A DNA stretch of 64,000 nt from an uncultured Candidatus Poseidoniales archaeon (GTDB lineage: Archaea; Thermoplasmatota; Poseidoniia; Poseidoniales; Thalassarchaeaceae). The stretch's first letter is position 1. Each line of letters opens with the position of its first letter. Location of the stretch: NCBI GenBank assembly GCA_902625325.1, contig CACOAW010000002.1, positions 1-64,000 of the forward strand. Reading direction: 5' to 3'. Below the pieces are notes generated by a model that was given only the letters and a program-made list of their open reading frames with translations, had not been told where the DNA came from and searched no databases. The translations under genes were made by a program, and so were the position numbers. Shown here piece after piece: positions 1 to 9,295 of this stretch.

Positions 1-36
1 TGCCCTTTGAAAGAATCGGGAAAGTGTTGGATCTAC

Positions 37-582
37 TTATGCCGGGTAGGAGAGTAGTGCATGGGCGTTCACGGGTTCTATGGCCTCCCTAGCGCCTAAA
101 CCGTCGAGTTCGATCAGGAACAAGGCTCCTAGGACCTTCGCACCGAGTTCCTCACACAGTCTGGCGCAGGCAGAAATAGTACCTCCAGTGGCTAGGAGGT
201 CGTCGATTATGACGACTCTTTGACCTGGCTGTATAGCATCCTCGTGTATTTCAAGAGAGTTTGAGCCGTACTCAAGAGAATACTCGACTCTCCTTGTAGA
301 AGATGGCAGTTTCCCCGGCTTCCGTACGGGAACGAAGCCGCAACCTAGGCGATCCGCGAGAAGTGGGCCGAATATGAAACCCCGAGCCTCCGGACCGACT
401 ACCGAATCGGGTTTCCATCCGAGTTGTTTGAGGTCCGCTACGAACCGATCGGTGATAGAAGAGAGCAGACCCGGTTCGCCCAGTACCGGTGTGATATCCC
501 TGAACATTACCCCCTCTATGGGAAAGTCTGGGATGGTGCGTACCGAATCGGTAATCCGGGAAAGTAACTCGTCCATGGCCAT
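37..582 (-). CDS. apt: Adenine phosphoribosyltransferase
   Basis: PRTase motif VVIIDDLLATGGT; N-terminal IPDFPIEGVMFRDITPVL typical of APRT; located directly downstream of a purine permease. Confidence 0.93.
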   Translation of the reverse strand: MAMDELLSRITDSVRTIPDFPIEGVMFRDITPVLGEPGLLSSITDRFVADLKQLGWKPDSVVGPEARGFIFGPLLADRLGCGFVPVRKPGKLPSSTRRVEYSLEYGSNSLEIHEDAIQPGQRVVIIDDLLATGGTISACARLCEELGAKVLGALFLIELDGLGAREAIEPVNAHALLSYPA

Positions 583-641
583 TGACTCCGTTAGGGGACC
601 GGGGGGACTCTCGGTCCCCCCGATTCCATTACGTTACTGCA

Positions 642-2171
642 TCAGAGTAGTTCGTTGAATATCCAGCCGAACGTGCTGTGGTCGCCGGGACCGACGTAGA
701 ACATCGTCATGAGTACGAATAGGGTCCACATGACGGGGTTTAGCTGATCCCACTTCTGCATTCCGATCTTGATGGCGCAGTAGGAGATTACTCCGAATGC
801 TATTCCATCTGCGATGGAGTAAGTGAATGGCATCAGGACTATCGTCAGGAATGCTGGGAGAGCCATCTCACTGTCTGACCAGTCGATGTCAGCAGCTTGC
901 CTCATCATCAGTGCCCCGATTATAACCAGAGCGGAAGCCATAGCGAATTGAGGTACTGCAGCGAACAGGTCTGTGAATAATAGTCCTGAAAGCATCAGTA
1001 CACCAACTACCACTGCTGTAAGTCCTGTCTTTCCTCCTTCCTCTACACCAGCCGCCGACTCGATGTAGGTTGTAGTGGTGCTCGTTCCAAGCACTGCTCC
1101 AACTATTGTTGCTGCTGCATCGGAGGCGAATGCTTCATCTGAATTGTGTAGCACATCGTTTTCATCGACGTAACCTGCCTGCCTGCCTACTGAGTAGAGA
1201 GTCCCCGATGTATCAAATATGTCGACGAATAGGAAAGCAATCATCACAAGAAGGAAGTCTGCCATATTGTCTCCAGCTGCGCCTAGGCCATCGCTGCCGA
1301 ATGCGGCACCAAGGGTTTCTTCGGGCATGTCTGGTAGGCCAATCCATTGATCAGGTAGCTCGGCGGTAGCGCTCCCCCAGCCTGCTCCTCCGGCCAAGAA
1401 GTCGTTGTATGGGTCATATGCTCCAACAGCCCAGCCCCAGACAGTCGCTAGCCCTATGCCGTAGATCATAGCGCCCTTCCATCCTCTTGCCATCATCACA
1501 GCTATGGACATCAGTGCTACCATCGAGATAACGGCTCCGTGCTCCCACAGCGCAAAGGAACCGTCGGTGACCGTTGTGACTCCGGCCTCTCCAATGACTC
1601 CTCCCCAAGACTCAGTTGGGCCCAGATTGACGAGTGTTGCCCCATCGTCCTGAATCCATCCCATTTCCCTCAGTCCAATAATTGCGAGGAACATTCCGAT
1701 TCCTGCGCCTGTAGCTATCTTCAGATCTGTAGGAATAGAGTTGATCATCTGGGATCTCCAAGATCCTATTCCGGGTACTTGTGGGATTGACATTGCTAGA
1801 AACAGCAACCCCTCCACGAAGACGGCAAACAAAGCAAGTTGCCACGGAACACCCATGCCGATCACAACCCCGAAAACGAAGTATGCATTCAGGCCCATTC
1901 CTGGTGCCAAAGCGAACGGTAAGTTCGCCCACAATCCCATAACGACGCAGCCGATGAACGCCGCTACCGCCGTGGCGAAGAGTACGTCTGCGAAGGCTAT
2001 CGCGTTACCTGCTTCGGTTCCGTCACCTATTGCCACAGTAAGCATGGCAGGGTTAACCAGCAGGATATATGCCATAGTCAGGAATGTTGTAACCCCTGCC
2101 CTAATCTCGCCTTCGAAGGAGCTTCCCTTCTCAGTATATCCAAAGTAATCATCCAATTGTTGTACTTCCAT
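642..2171 (-). CDS. NCS2-family purine (adenine/guanine/hypoxanthine) permease, AzgA/PbuG type
   Basis: YFGYTEKGSSFEGEIRAGVTTFLTMAYILLVNPAML and GTSTTTTYIESAAGVEEGGKTGLTAVVVG motifs; multiple hydrophobic segments. Confidence 0.92.
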   Translation of the reverse strand: MEVQQLDDYFGYTEKGSSFEGEIRAGVTTFLTMAYILLVNPAMLTVAIGDGTEAGNAIAFADVLFATAVAAFIGCVVMGLWANLPFALAPGMGLNAYFVFGVVIGMGVPWQLALFAVFVEGLLFLAMSIPQVPGIGSWRSQMINSIPTDLKIATGAGIGMFLAIIGLREMGWIQDDGATLVNLGPTESWGGVIGEAGVTTVTDGSFALWEHGAVISMVALMSIAVMMARGWKGAMIYGIGLATVWGWAVGAYDPYNDFLAGGAGWGSATAELPDQWIGLPDMPEETLGAAFGSDGLGAAGDNMADFLLVMIAFLFVDIFDTSGTLYSVGRQAGYVDENDVLHNSDEAFASDAAATIVGAVLGTSTTTTYIESAAGVEEGGKTGLTAVVVGVLMLSGLLFTDLFAAVPQFAMASALVIIGALMMRQAADIDWSDSEMALPAFLTIVLMPFTYSIADGIAFGVISYCAIKIGMQKWDQLNPVMWTLFVLMTMFYVGPGDHSTFGWIFNELL

Positions 2172-2197
2172 TTTTTCACCTTTATTTCTTTTCCAAG

Positions 2198-2215
2198 GGT
2201 GAGAATTTACTCACC
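2198..2215. promoter_or_regulatory. Perfect 6-bp-arm inverted repeat GGTGAG-aattta-CTCACC upstream of the purine permease
   Basis: Read directly; lies about 27-44 nt upstream of the permease start and just downstream of a TATA-like gtaaata (minus strand, ~2241-2247). Confidence 0.45.
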
Positions 2216-2286
2216 TGATTGTTCGTGTGACACCACGGCTTATTTACAATACGCGTCAAAAAGGCTGTTTCTCAAACTCCAAAACC

Positions 2287-3594
2287 CTACTCCAGGATCT
2301 CCAGAGGTTCGTTGTTTGAGGGCAAATACACCTTTGTTTCCACTGAGAGGTCTTCTTCAATGGCCTTCGCCGCGCCCTCATCAGCGTGGAAGAGCACAAC
2401 ATGTGAGGGATCGCATTCTCGAGCAAATTTGCATAGTGATGGATGGTCCGCGTGGTTGGAAAGCTCGAACTTGTCAATCTCCAAGGGTATCCGTGTCTGG
2501 TTTCCGAATATTGGTAGTCTGCCGGTCTCGAGAAGACGTCTTCCCCCCGAACCCTCGGCTTGATACCCCGTAAGTAGGATAGCATTCGAGCCGTCGTGTC
2601 TCAACCTGTTGAGATACCAGAGAGCTGGCCCTCCATCAAGCATTCCGCTGGTAGTTACTATCACGTCCGCGCGCAATGCCTTCTTCCTGTCCGACTTTCC
2701 CGTAACCCTCCGAGCCCATCGGTAGGCAGACTCCATCGCTCTTGCATCTCTGATGAACTCAGGACAACCTAGCCACTCCCTAGTTACTCTAGTGCCCATC
2801 CCGTCATAATGGACATCCAAGCCGGGGGCCTCTTTGTGGAGGATCCGGAGGATATCCTGTCCTCTACCCGAGGCAAAGGCTGGGATTAATGCGGTACCGC
2901 CTCTGGAGACGACTTCCAGTACTCGAGAGACAAAACGCCCCTCTTCCTCCTCCCTGTTGGGATGGGTACGACCACCGTATGTACCCTCCATGCAAAGTAT
3001 ATCGCAGTCGACGGGGACTGCTCGTGGTGCATTCGGACTGTCTCTTGTGTCCAGATCACCAGTCCAGAGAATGATGGCTGCTGGCGTTTTGATCTCAATC
3101 ATTGCTGCACCAGGAATATGTCCAGCGGGGTGGAGCCTACAGTTCCATTCACCTACTGTGAACCACTCTCCAAACTGGTGGGGCATCCATGAGTTCTGGG
3201 CCATTTCCATGTCCCTCTTGTCCCAAGCTAGTGGATATCCCTCTATGTCTGAGACCTTGTATGTGTCTGACCACATTATATCCGAAACGGCTGCAGTTAG
3301 GTGCGTACCATGGAGGAGAGTCGCATAGGTTGCTAGCCATGGAGCCATACCGATGTGATCGATGTGTGCGTGTGTCATGATAGCATGCTTCACGGGTGGT
3401 GACTCGGATGGGTACCGGGGAGGCTTCGTTGGTGCTAGACCGTAGTCTATGAGTACTCGGTTGCGGTTGCTGTCCTCGATTATACAACCAACGTTTCCGA
3501 CCTCACCCGCGCCTCCTAGGAAGTGGAATCGAATTCCCTTTTCGGGAGGGTCATCTGGATATGAGGAAGAAGAGCCTGGAGTGTATAGGACCAT
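2287..3594 (-). CDS. MBL-fold beta-CASP nuclease (CPSF/RNase J-like)
   Basis: THAHIDHIG metallo-beta-lactamase motif, WTGDLDTRDSP, MEGTYGGRTHP, TTSGMLDGGPALWYLNRL and C-terminal SNHADHPSL. Confidence 0.88.
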   Translation of the reverse strand: MVLYTPGSSSSYPDDPPEKGIRFHFLGGAGEVGNVGCIIEDSNRNRVLIDYGLAPTKPPRYPSESPPVKHAIMTHAHIDHIGMAPWLATYATLLHGTHLTAAVSDIMWSDTYKVSDIEGYPLAWDKRDMEMAQNSWMPHQFGEWFTVGEWNCRLHPAGHIPGAAMIEIKTPAAIILWTGDLDTRDSPNAPRAVPVDCDILCMEGTYGGRTHPNREEEEGRFVSRVLEVVSRGGTALIPAFASGRGQDILRILHKEAPGLDVHYDGMGTRVTREWLGCPEFIRDARAMESAYRWARRVTGKSDRKKALRADVIVTTSGMLDGGPALWYLNRLRHDGSNAILLTGYQAEGSGGRRLLETGRLPIFGNQTRIPLEIDKFELSNHADHPSLCKFARECDPSHVVLFHADEGAAKAIEEDLSVETKVYLPSNNEPLEILE

Positions 3595-3844
3595 GAGTTT
3601 CCTTACAGGTCTTTAGGATATGAAGAACACCCTTCCCCTACCCCCCTATTTCTACTCCAACAGTTAAACGTAAATTCCGAATTTATTTTTGCTTTTTGTA
3701 AAGGATTATAGTTCGAAAGCGGAAGAACTTCTATCGGCTACCTAAGTCTACGAGAAACTACTACAAATTCTCTAATTTCGGCTCGATTATGATTGTTCTA
3801 GTGGAACACAGGGGGTTGGGGGTAACATTGAGGTCAGACTCAAC

Positions 3845-4084
3845 GTGGCATGGAGCATGGGGAGGCAGGCGGGAGTTCTGTTTGAGGTCAATGACGATCG
3901 TTGTTTTGGCTGCGCTGCATGTGTAGCCCTGTGCCCCGTGAACGCACTGACCCTCGAGGGGCTACTTGCTATCGTGCATGAACCTAGCTGCACTCACTGC
4001 GAGCACTGTATACCAGCTTGTCCGGTACACGCACTGTCCCTAGTCGGAGACGAGAAGACCTATCTCTTCGAGGTGCTTGCATGA
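3845..4084 (+). CDS. 2x[4Fe-4S] ferredoxin
   Basis: CFGCAACVALCP and CTHCEHCIPACP clusters. Start may be GTG 3845 or ATG 3857. Confidence 0.88.
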   Translation: MAWSMGRQAGVLFEVNDDRCFGCAACVALCPVNALTLEGLLAIVHEPSCTHCEHCIPACPVHALSLVGDEKTYLFEVLA

Positions 4085-4734
4085 CTAGACTGGTTATTCT
4101 CGGGGACAACCTCGCATCCCTTTCTGGAGCTAATCACGCTTTGGATATGAATCCAGAAATGGAGATTCAGATAATTACTGAGAGAGCAGAGATAGGCCTC
4201 GTCGAGGAGATCCCGGGACTGCTATCCTCGTGGCCGCCGTGCCCTACCCACTGGATATCCGAAATGGGGTCTCAGACTCCCGAACCGACTTCTAAGGCTG
4301 TTCGTGGGTCCTGGCTTCAGAAGGCAATGGGAATACAGCTGGCGAAAAGAGGATGTATCTTTCACCTACGAACCAGAATAATCACCATCTCAGATGATAG
4401 CATTGACTTCGTTGGAGCTGGGCCCATCGGGGATGGTTCTCTAACCTTCGACTACCTTCTAGACTTCTGTAGCGATACCATTGGTCCTGGCCAATGGTAC
4501 GGAGCCGTCTGTCGGTCTGAGGATTCCCCTGACACGCTTCGTCAAGGCTCTAGAACAGATGGAACTACAGAGGTTTGGAGCAGTCAAGAGCTAGAAAAAA
4601 ACGGCAAGTGGATACAGACAATGATTTGGAGGGGGGAGAACCCCAACTCGTTTATTCAGGATCAGGTGGATTTGGGGAAGGAACGCGTTGAAACCGTTAT
4701 TGAAACAATAATACAGAGCACCTCTGGTGAGTAG
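4081..4734 (+). CDS. Rossmann-like (possibly FAD-binding/GGR-related) protein of unknown function
   Basis: ATG at 4081 overlaps the ferredoxin stop; N-terminus MTRLVILGDNLASLSGANHAL...IQIITERAEIGL resembles the beta-alpha-beta start of flavoproteins but is short and lacks a clear GxGxxG. Confidence 0.5.
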   Translation: MTRLVILGDNLASLSGANHALDMNPEMEIQIITERAEIGLVEEIPGLLSSWPPCPTHWISEMGSQTPEPTSKAVRGSWLQKAMGIQLAKRGCIFHLRTRIITISDDSIDFVGAGPIGDGSLTFDYLLDFCSDTIGPGQWYGAVCRSEDSPDTLRQGSRTDGTTEVWSSQELEKNGKWIQTMIWRGENPNSFIQDQVDLGKERVETVIETIIQSTSGE

Positions 4735-4737
4735 GTA

Positions 4738-5544
4738 GTGTATATGGGTCTGTTAAGCCGGTATATGTGTCAAAGGGCGCAGGGAACCAGACACGCGATC
4801 GTCATTGACCCGGCCGACCAGTCGCCCGATGTGGCAGCCAATAGGGCTCTCGCAGCAGCGAACGCCGGCTCGCAGATGATTCTCGTCGGCGGCTCTTCGG
4901 ATACGGATATGGAGAACGTTCACGCTACAATCGTCTCGATAAAGGAGGCACTAGAGCTGGTAACGTGGGCTTCGAGTCAGGACTCAGATTCAGACGCGAC
5001 CCCCAGCCAGATTCCAGTTGTTCTTTTTCCCCAGGGAGCCGCTGCACTCTCCCCTGCCGCAGATGGAATTACTTTCATGATGCTGATGAACTCCAAGGAT
5101 CCCAGATTCCTAATCGGGGAACAGGTTCGAGGAGCCCCGTTTGTCAAGAAATCAGGAATCGAACCAGTCCCCATGGGATACCTCATATGCGAACCAGGTG
5201 GTAAGGCGGGAGAGGTAGGAAAGGCAGATCTGATTGGATACGACGATCACGAAAGAGTGGCCGCATATTCGATGGCTGCAGAATTTCTAGGATTCAGATT
5301 GCTGTACCTAGAGGCTGGCAGCGGTTCGAAGCACCCAGTGAATCCCGAACTGATTAAGACTGCGCGAGACTCTTGCGATCTTCCTATAATCGTTGGTGGC
5401 GGAATCAGGGACGCCAAGTCGGCTAGAGCTGCAGCCGAATCGGGAGCGGACTGGATTATCACCGGCAATATCACCGAGGAATATGATGATGCAAGTGAGC
5501 TTCAGGCAGTACTTACTGACCTAATAGAAGGCATTCAGTGGTGA
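4738..5544 (+). CDS. (S)-3-O-geranylgeranylglyceryl phosphate synthase (GGGPS/PcrB family)
   Basis: HAIVIDPADQSP, ILVGGSSDTD, LYLEAGSGSKHPV, PIIVGGGIRDAKSA, GADWIITGNITEE motifs; GTG start. Confidence 0.92.
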   Translation: MYMGLLSRYMCQRAQGTRHAIVIDPADQSPDVAANRALAAANAGSQMILVGGSSDTDMENVHATIVSIKEALELVTWASSQDSDSDATPSQIPVVLFPQGAAALSPAADGITFMMLMNSKDPRFLIGEQVRGAPFVKKSGIEPVPMGYLICEPGGKAGEVGKADLIGYDDHERVAAYSMAAEFLGFRLLYLEAGSGSKHPVNPELIKTARDSCDLPIIVGGGIRDAKSARAAAESGADWIITGNITEEYDDASELQAVLTDLIEGIQW

Positions 5545-5589
5545 ACAAAACTCAGACACTCTCAAACCTGTGGGCACATCTCCACAGCC

Positions 5590-6072
5590 GTGCCTGAGGT
5601 TACTTGCCCCTGCTGCAACTCCGAGATGGATGCACATGGAGACGTTGTGGCTGGACACATGCATCACTGTAGCTACTGCTTCGGAATCCTAGCCAGCGAC
5701 AGGTGGCTTAATGGCAATATCAGACAAACATCGCTGAGGAATCTTCGTAACGGAGTTTTCAACGGAAAGAGCGCTGGCTACCGCTGCCCAACCTGTCAAG
5801 GTGAGATGGTAAAGGGACCAGTCTCGACGAGCAAGGATTCGTCAATGGAGATTGACGGCTGCCTGAAGTGTGGCTCCATGTGGTTCGATAATAGGGAGAT
5901 TGAACCATTCTTCCCAGAGATTCAGGATTTATTGCCCGAGTCTGATAAGTCCGCGTCAAGATGGGATAAAGCGCTTGGGACCCTTGTAGGTATCGCCGGT
6001 CTCCTATCAGGCTCACCAGCCGTCATCGGTGACGACACAGACATCTCCCAAGTCAACGACTCGGAGGAGTAA
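5590..6072 (+). CDS. Zinc-ribbon protein (zf-TFIIB-like)
   Basis: CPCCNSEM, CSYCFGIL, CPTCQGEM, CLKCGSMWFDNREIEPFF; GTG start. Confidence 0.7.
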   Translation: MPEVTCPCCNSEMDAHGDVVAGHMHHCSYCFGILASDRWLNGNIRQTSLRNLRNGVFNGKSAGYRCPTCQGEMVKGPVSTSKDSSMEIDGCLKCGSMWFDNREIEPFFPEIQDLLPESDKSASRWDKALGTLVGIAGLLSGSPAVIGDDTDISQVNDSEE

Positions 6073-6079
6073 AACGCCC

Positions 6080-6502
6080 CTATTTATTGGAAAAGCGCTC
6101 GATTTGCGCTTCCATATCCAAAACAAGCAGTAACAACTCCTCCTCGTTCCTTAGAAGCCTCGAATTCTCCTCCTGGAGCTCTGTGAGCCTGCCAGCATCT
6201 GCCTCAGCCCCCATTCTACGCGCCTTCTCATTTTCCACCATCCCCTCCAACTGCCTTACCCTCGAGTCAGCGACCCTCAGCCTCTCTTCCAAATCACTTA
6301 CCAAGGCTCCGTCGGTACCCGAACCCTTCGCTACCAACTCTGCCTCTCTCACCCTTCGCCTGAGGCTTGCAATCTCCCCTTCGAGGCGAATCATATCGTC
6401 CCATCTGGATACCACCTCGTCTACAAGCCTCCCCCTGGGTATATCTTCCAAACGCTCCCGAAGGCCGCGTCCGCCATCCTTCGAAGGAGTGTTCACGGTC
6501 AT
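6080..6502 (-). CDS. Coiled-coil protein of unknown function
   Basis: Long heptad-rich charged helix (LEGEIASLRRRVREAEL...LQEENSRLLRNEEELLLLVLDMEAQIERF). Confidence 0.6.
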   Translation of the reverse strand: MTVNTPSKDGGRGLRERLEDIPRGRLVDEVVSRWDDMIRLEGEIASLRRRVREAELVAKGSGTDGALVSDLEERLRVADSRVRQLEGMVENEKARRMGAEADAGRLTELQEENSRLLRNEEELLLLVLDMEAQIERFSNK

Positions 6503-6595
6503 ACTGGCTCGGAACTAACCAAACCCACGCTCACTTGAACCTTGAGGAACGACTCACCCGCTTCGGTTAAATCGGGACCCTATCTCGGCCGCGCC

Positions 6596-6862
6596 ATGAA
6601 GGCATTTAGAGCGACGGGCTCGTTCAGAGCGGGGAAGAAAATCCAACCATACTCAGTCGATGTGGTAGCAGCAAACAAGGATGATGCTATGGAACGAGTG
6701 CTGTCCAACTTTGGAAGCAGACACAGGGTGACTAGGCGCTTCGTTGTAATCGATGACTTATCCGAGATAGACCCATCCGAATCGAGAGCACCCAGGGTGA
6801 TCGCTCACTTCGGAACTTCTTCTGACCATAGAAGAACCCAACCGAAGACTGAGGAAGAATAA
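6596..6862 (+). CDS. Large ribosomal subunit protein LX (L18Ae family)
   Basis: MKAFRATGSFRAGKKIQPYSVDVVAANKDDAMERVLSNFGSRHRVTRR matches the archaeal LX pattern; upstream of pfdA/ftsY. Confidence 0.88.
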   Translation: MKAFRATGSFRAGKKIQPYSVDVVAANKDDAMERVLSNFGSRHRVTRRFVVIDDLSEIDPSESRAPRVIAHFGTSSDHRRTQPKTEEE

Positions 6863-6932
6863 GATCCCATTTCGTAAGCTTCTCCATACTTAACTGGGCA
6901 ATTGTGAAAGGGGGCGCTCTGGAGGGGATAAT

Positions 6933-7484
6933 ATGAAGAAGTGGGCAATGCGGCAATATTGGCGTATCCAACAAAGCCAAGCAATGATCAGTTTAGGCTT
7001 CTGGACGGCAACAATCACACTACTGGTGTGGCCCTATGTTAAATGGAGATTTAACTCCGATGAGACACTTCTATTCATTCCTATGACATACGTCGGCCTG
7101 ATTTCCATATCCGTCCTAGTTCTCGGTATCGTACTGATTGCCGGCTTCTCATATGACGTGACATTCGGTCTTTGGAGAGACCACATCACAGTAAACCAAG
7201 AGAGAAACCCATTCTCGACATACAAGCTGAACCCAACCTGGGGCATAGTGATCGCACAGACAAATGAGATACTTCGCAAAGTTGCCCCGGAGGACGAGGA
7301 GGTTCAGAGGTACTGCAAGTTTGTGGACAGGATGCTCGAGTGGAACTCGAGAGAGGAGATTTGGGCTAGGGCCATGTCCTCTTGGAAGGACATCATGGGA
7401 GACGAGGATCCTTTCCTGTTCTACTTGAGTGAAGAAGCGAGGAAAGACCTCGATGAATCCGCTGAAAGCCTCGAAGATTTCTAG
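6933..7484 (+). CDS. Membrane protein of unknown function (two predicted TM segments)
   Basis: Hydrophobic stretches SLGFWTATITLLVWPYV and MTYVGLISISVLVLGIVLIAGF followed by a soluble C-terminal region. Confidence 0.65.
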   Translation: MKKWAMRQYWRIQQSQAMISLGFWTATITLLVWPYVKWRFNSDETLLFIPMTYVGLISISVLVLGIVLIAGFSYDVTFGLWRDHITVNQERNPFSTYKLNPTWGIVIAQTNEILRKVAPEDEEVQRYCKFVDRMLEWNSREEIWARAMSSWKDIMGDEDPFLFYLSEEARKDLDESAESLEDF

Positions 7485-7494
7485 GGAGGACCAT

Positions 7495-8295
7495 ATGCAA
7501 TTCGACCACCTTGAAATCGTAAGAATCGCCATCGAGGCCGGAGCGTCAATAATGGACATCTACGAATCATCGGGCCAGATCGAGGTGCAGTCTAAGGACG
7601 ACGACTCCCCACTCACCAAAGCAGACATAGCCGCGCACAAGATCATCATCAGAGGTCTGGCCACCATTGATCCAGAAGTTCCCGTAGTATCCGAAGAGGG
7701 AAGGGTGGGAGACCCGAAACAAAGTGAATTAGCATGGCTAGTAGATCCTCTTGATGGGACTAAGGAGTTCATCAAGAGAAATGGAATGTTCACAGTAAAT
7801 ATCGCTTTGATGAAAAGAATGAATGCATCATGGAAGCCAATTTTCGGAGTAGTTCATGCCCCCGTGAATAGAACGACTTGGTACGGGGGGGTTGATGTCC
7901 CAGCAACCAAGATTACTGACGCAGAAACCTCAGAAATCTCGGTAAGGAAACAGACGAACGCCCAAACGCGACTCGTAGCGAGCGGAAGCCACCGAGCGGA
8001 ATTGGACGAGAAATTCGCGAAGGAACTAGGAGAACACGAACTTGTGAGAATGGGCTCATCCCTCAAGGCATGCATCGTTGCAGAAGGCTCCGCGGACCTG
8101 TATCCTCGATTCGGCCCAACCTCGTGCTGGGACATAGCCGCGGCCCATGCTGTTGTGGAAGCGGCAGGCGGGTTTGTCCTATCGCCTCATTGCGAACCAT
8201 TGGTGTATGATTTAGTCGATCAAGTGCTGAATCCATACTTCTTGGTCGCATGCAGCACCAAGTGGAACGATATTTGGGCCCAGAATCAGAATTAA
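7495..8295 (+). CDS. cysQ: 3'(2'),5'-bisphosphate nucleotidase, CysQ-like inositol monophosphatase superfamily
   Basis: SPLTKADIAAH, VVSEEG, WLVDPLDGTKEFIKRNGMFTVNIALM, CWDIAAAHAVVEAAGG motifs; ATG at 7495. Confidence 0.88.
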   Translation: MQFDHLEIVRIAIEAGASIMDIYESSGQIEVQSKDDDSPLTKADIAAHKIIIRGLATIDPEVPVVSEEGRVGDPKQSELAWLVDPLDGTKEFIKRNGMFTVNIALMKRMNASWKPIFGVVHAPVNRTTWYGGVDVPATKITDAETSEISVRKQTNAQTRLVASGSHRAELDEKFAKELGEHELVRMGSSLKACIVAEGSADLYPRFGPTSCWDIAAAHAVVEAAGGFVLSPHCEPLVYDLVDQVLNPYFLVACSTKWNDIWAQNQN

Positions 8296-8333
8296 ATGAC
8301 CAACGCGAGTCGCCGCGACACAGGTGTTCTGTA

Positions 8334-9218
8334 ATGGGCAACAAGGTAGTATGGCTAATCGGGCTTTCGGGGGCTGGAAAGACGACCATAGCCGAGGCTG
8401 CTTGCGAGAGGTATGGGGCCGAACTACTGGACGGGGATACCATCAGGGACTTCTTCTCAAACCAGGACTTCTCTAGAGAAGGAAGGGAAAGACATCTCCT
8501 TGGTATTGCAAAGATGGCGACTCTGTTGTCCAAGCACACGCCGGTGATATGCTCGTTCATCACGCCTTACGAGAGCGTCAGAGAGAAGATACTGGATATT
8601 CTTCCGGAAAACTCAGTGATGGTCTATGTCTCTACCACTCTCGAGGTCTGCGAACAAAGAGATGTGAAAGGACTGTACGCCAAGGCTAGATCGGGGGCGA
8701 TATCCAATTTCACTGGTATTTCGGATCCATTCGATGAACCCAAGTGTGCCCACCTCACACTCGACTCTAGCGGGAAAGAAGGTCACACGGTGGATGATAT
8801 GGTAGACCAACTATCCCACCTCTTTGAAAAAAATAAGGTCGTGCTGCTCCCGGGGCGCTGGCAACCATTGCATGTTGGTCACGAATGGCTGATTCAACAG
8901 GAACTAGACCTGGGCAAGAAGGTAGTTGTTGGCATTAGGGACACGCCAGTATCGGGGAAGGACCCGTACTCCGCTCTCCTTCGTAAGCGCATGATCGAGC
9001 ACAGATACGCAGATGAGGACGTAGAGGCATGGATAATGCCAGATATCGAGGCCGTCTCATATGGTCGCAAGGTGGGATATGAGGTAAGGGAGGCAAAGGA
9101 TATTCCAGCAGAGGTGTTCGAGGTCTCTGCCACTGGAGTTAGAGGGGGCAAGAGAGCCAACGTCTCTGAGAAGGTGATGGACTTCATGATTGCAGAAGGA
9201 ATCTGGGACGGAGAATAG
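8334..9218 (+). CDS. Adenylylsulfate (APS) kinase fused to a C-terminal HxGH nucleotidyltransferase domain
   Basis: N-terminal GLSGAGKTT P-loop, LDGDTIRDFFS, EVCEQRDVKGLYAKARSGAISNFTGISDPFDEP (APS kinase); C-terminal VLLPGRWQPLHVGHEWLIQ and VSATGVRGGKR (nucleotidyltransferase). Confidence 0.87.
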   Translation: MGNKVVWLIGLSGAGKTTIAEAACERYGAELLDGDTIRDFFSNQDFSREGRERHLLGIAKMATLLSKHTPVICSFITPYESVREKILDILPENSVMVYVSTTLEVCEQRDVKGLYAKARSGAISNFTGISDPFDEPKCAHLTLDSSGKEGHTVDDMVDQLSHLFEKNKVVLLPGRWQPLHVGHEWLIQQELDLGKKVVVGIRDTPVSGKDPYSALLRKRMIEHRYADEDVEAWIMPDIEAVSYGRKVGYEVREAKDIPAEVFEVSATGVRGGKRANVSEKVMDFMIAEGIWDGE

Positions 9219-9295
9219 GACCTATTCCGAAATCCCAAATTAATAATTCAAAGTCATGGCGACGCATTCATTTTACTCCGTCCATCCCGTGGATC

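Noticed and set aside
8063-8563. Minus-strand 166-aa ORF across the cysQ/APS kinase junction
   Set aside because: Antisense to two strongly supported genes with no recognisable motif.
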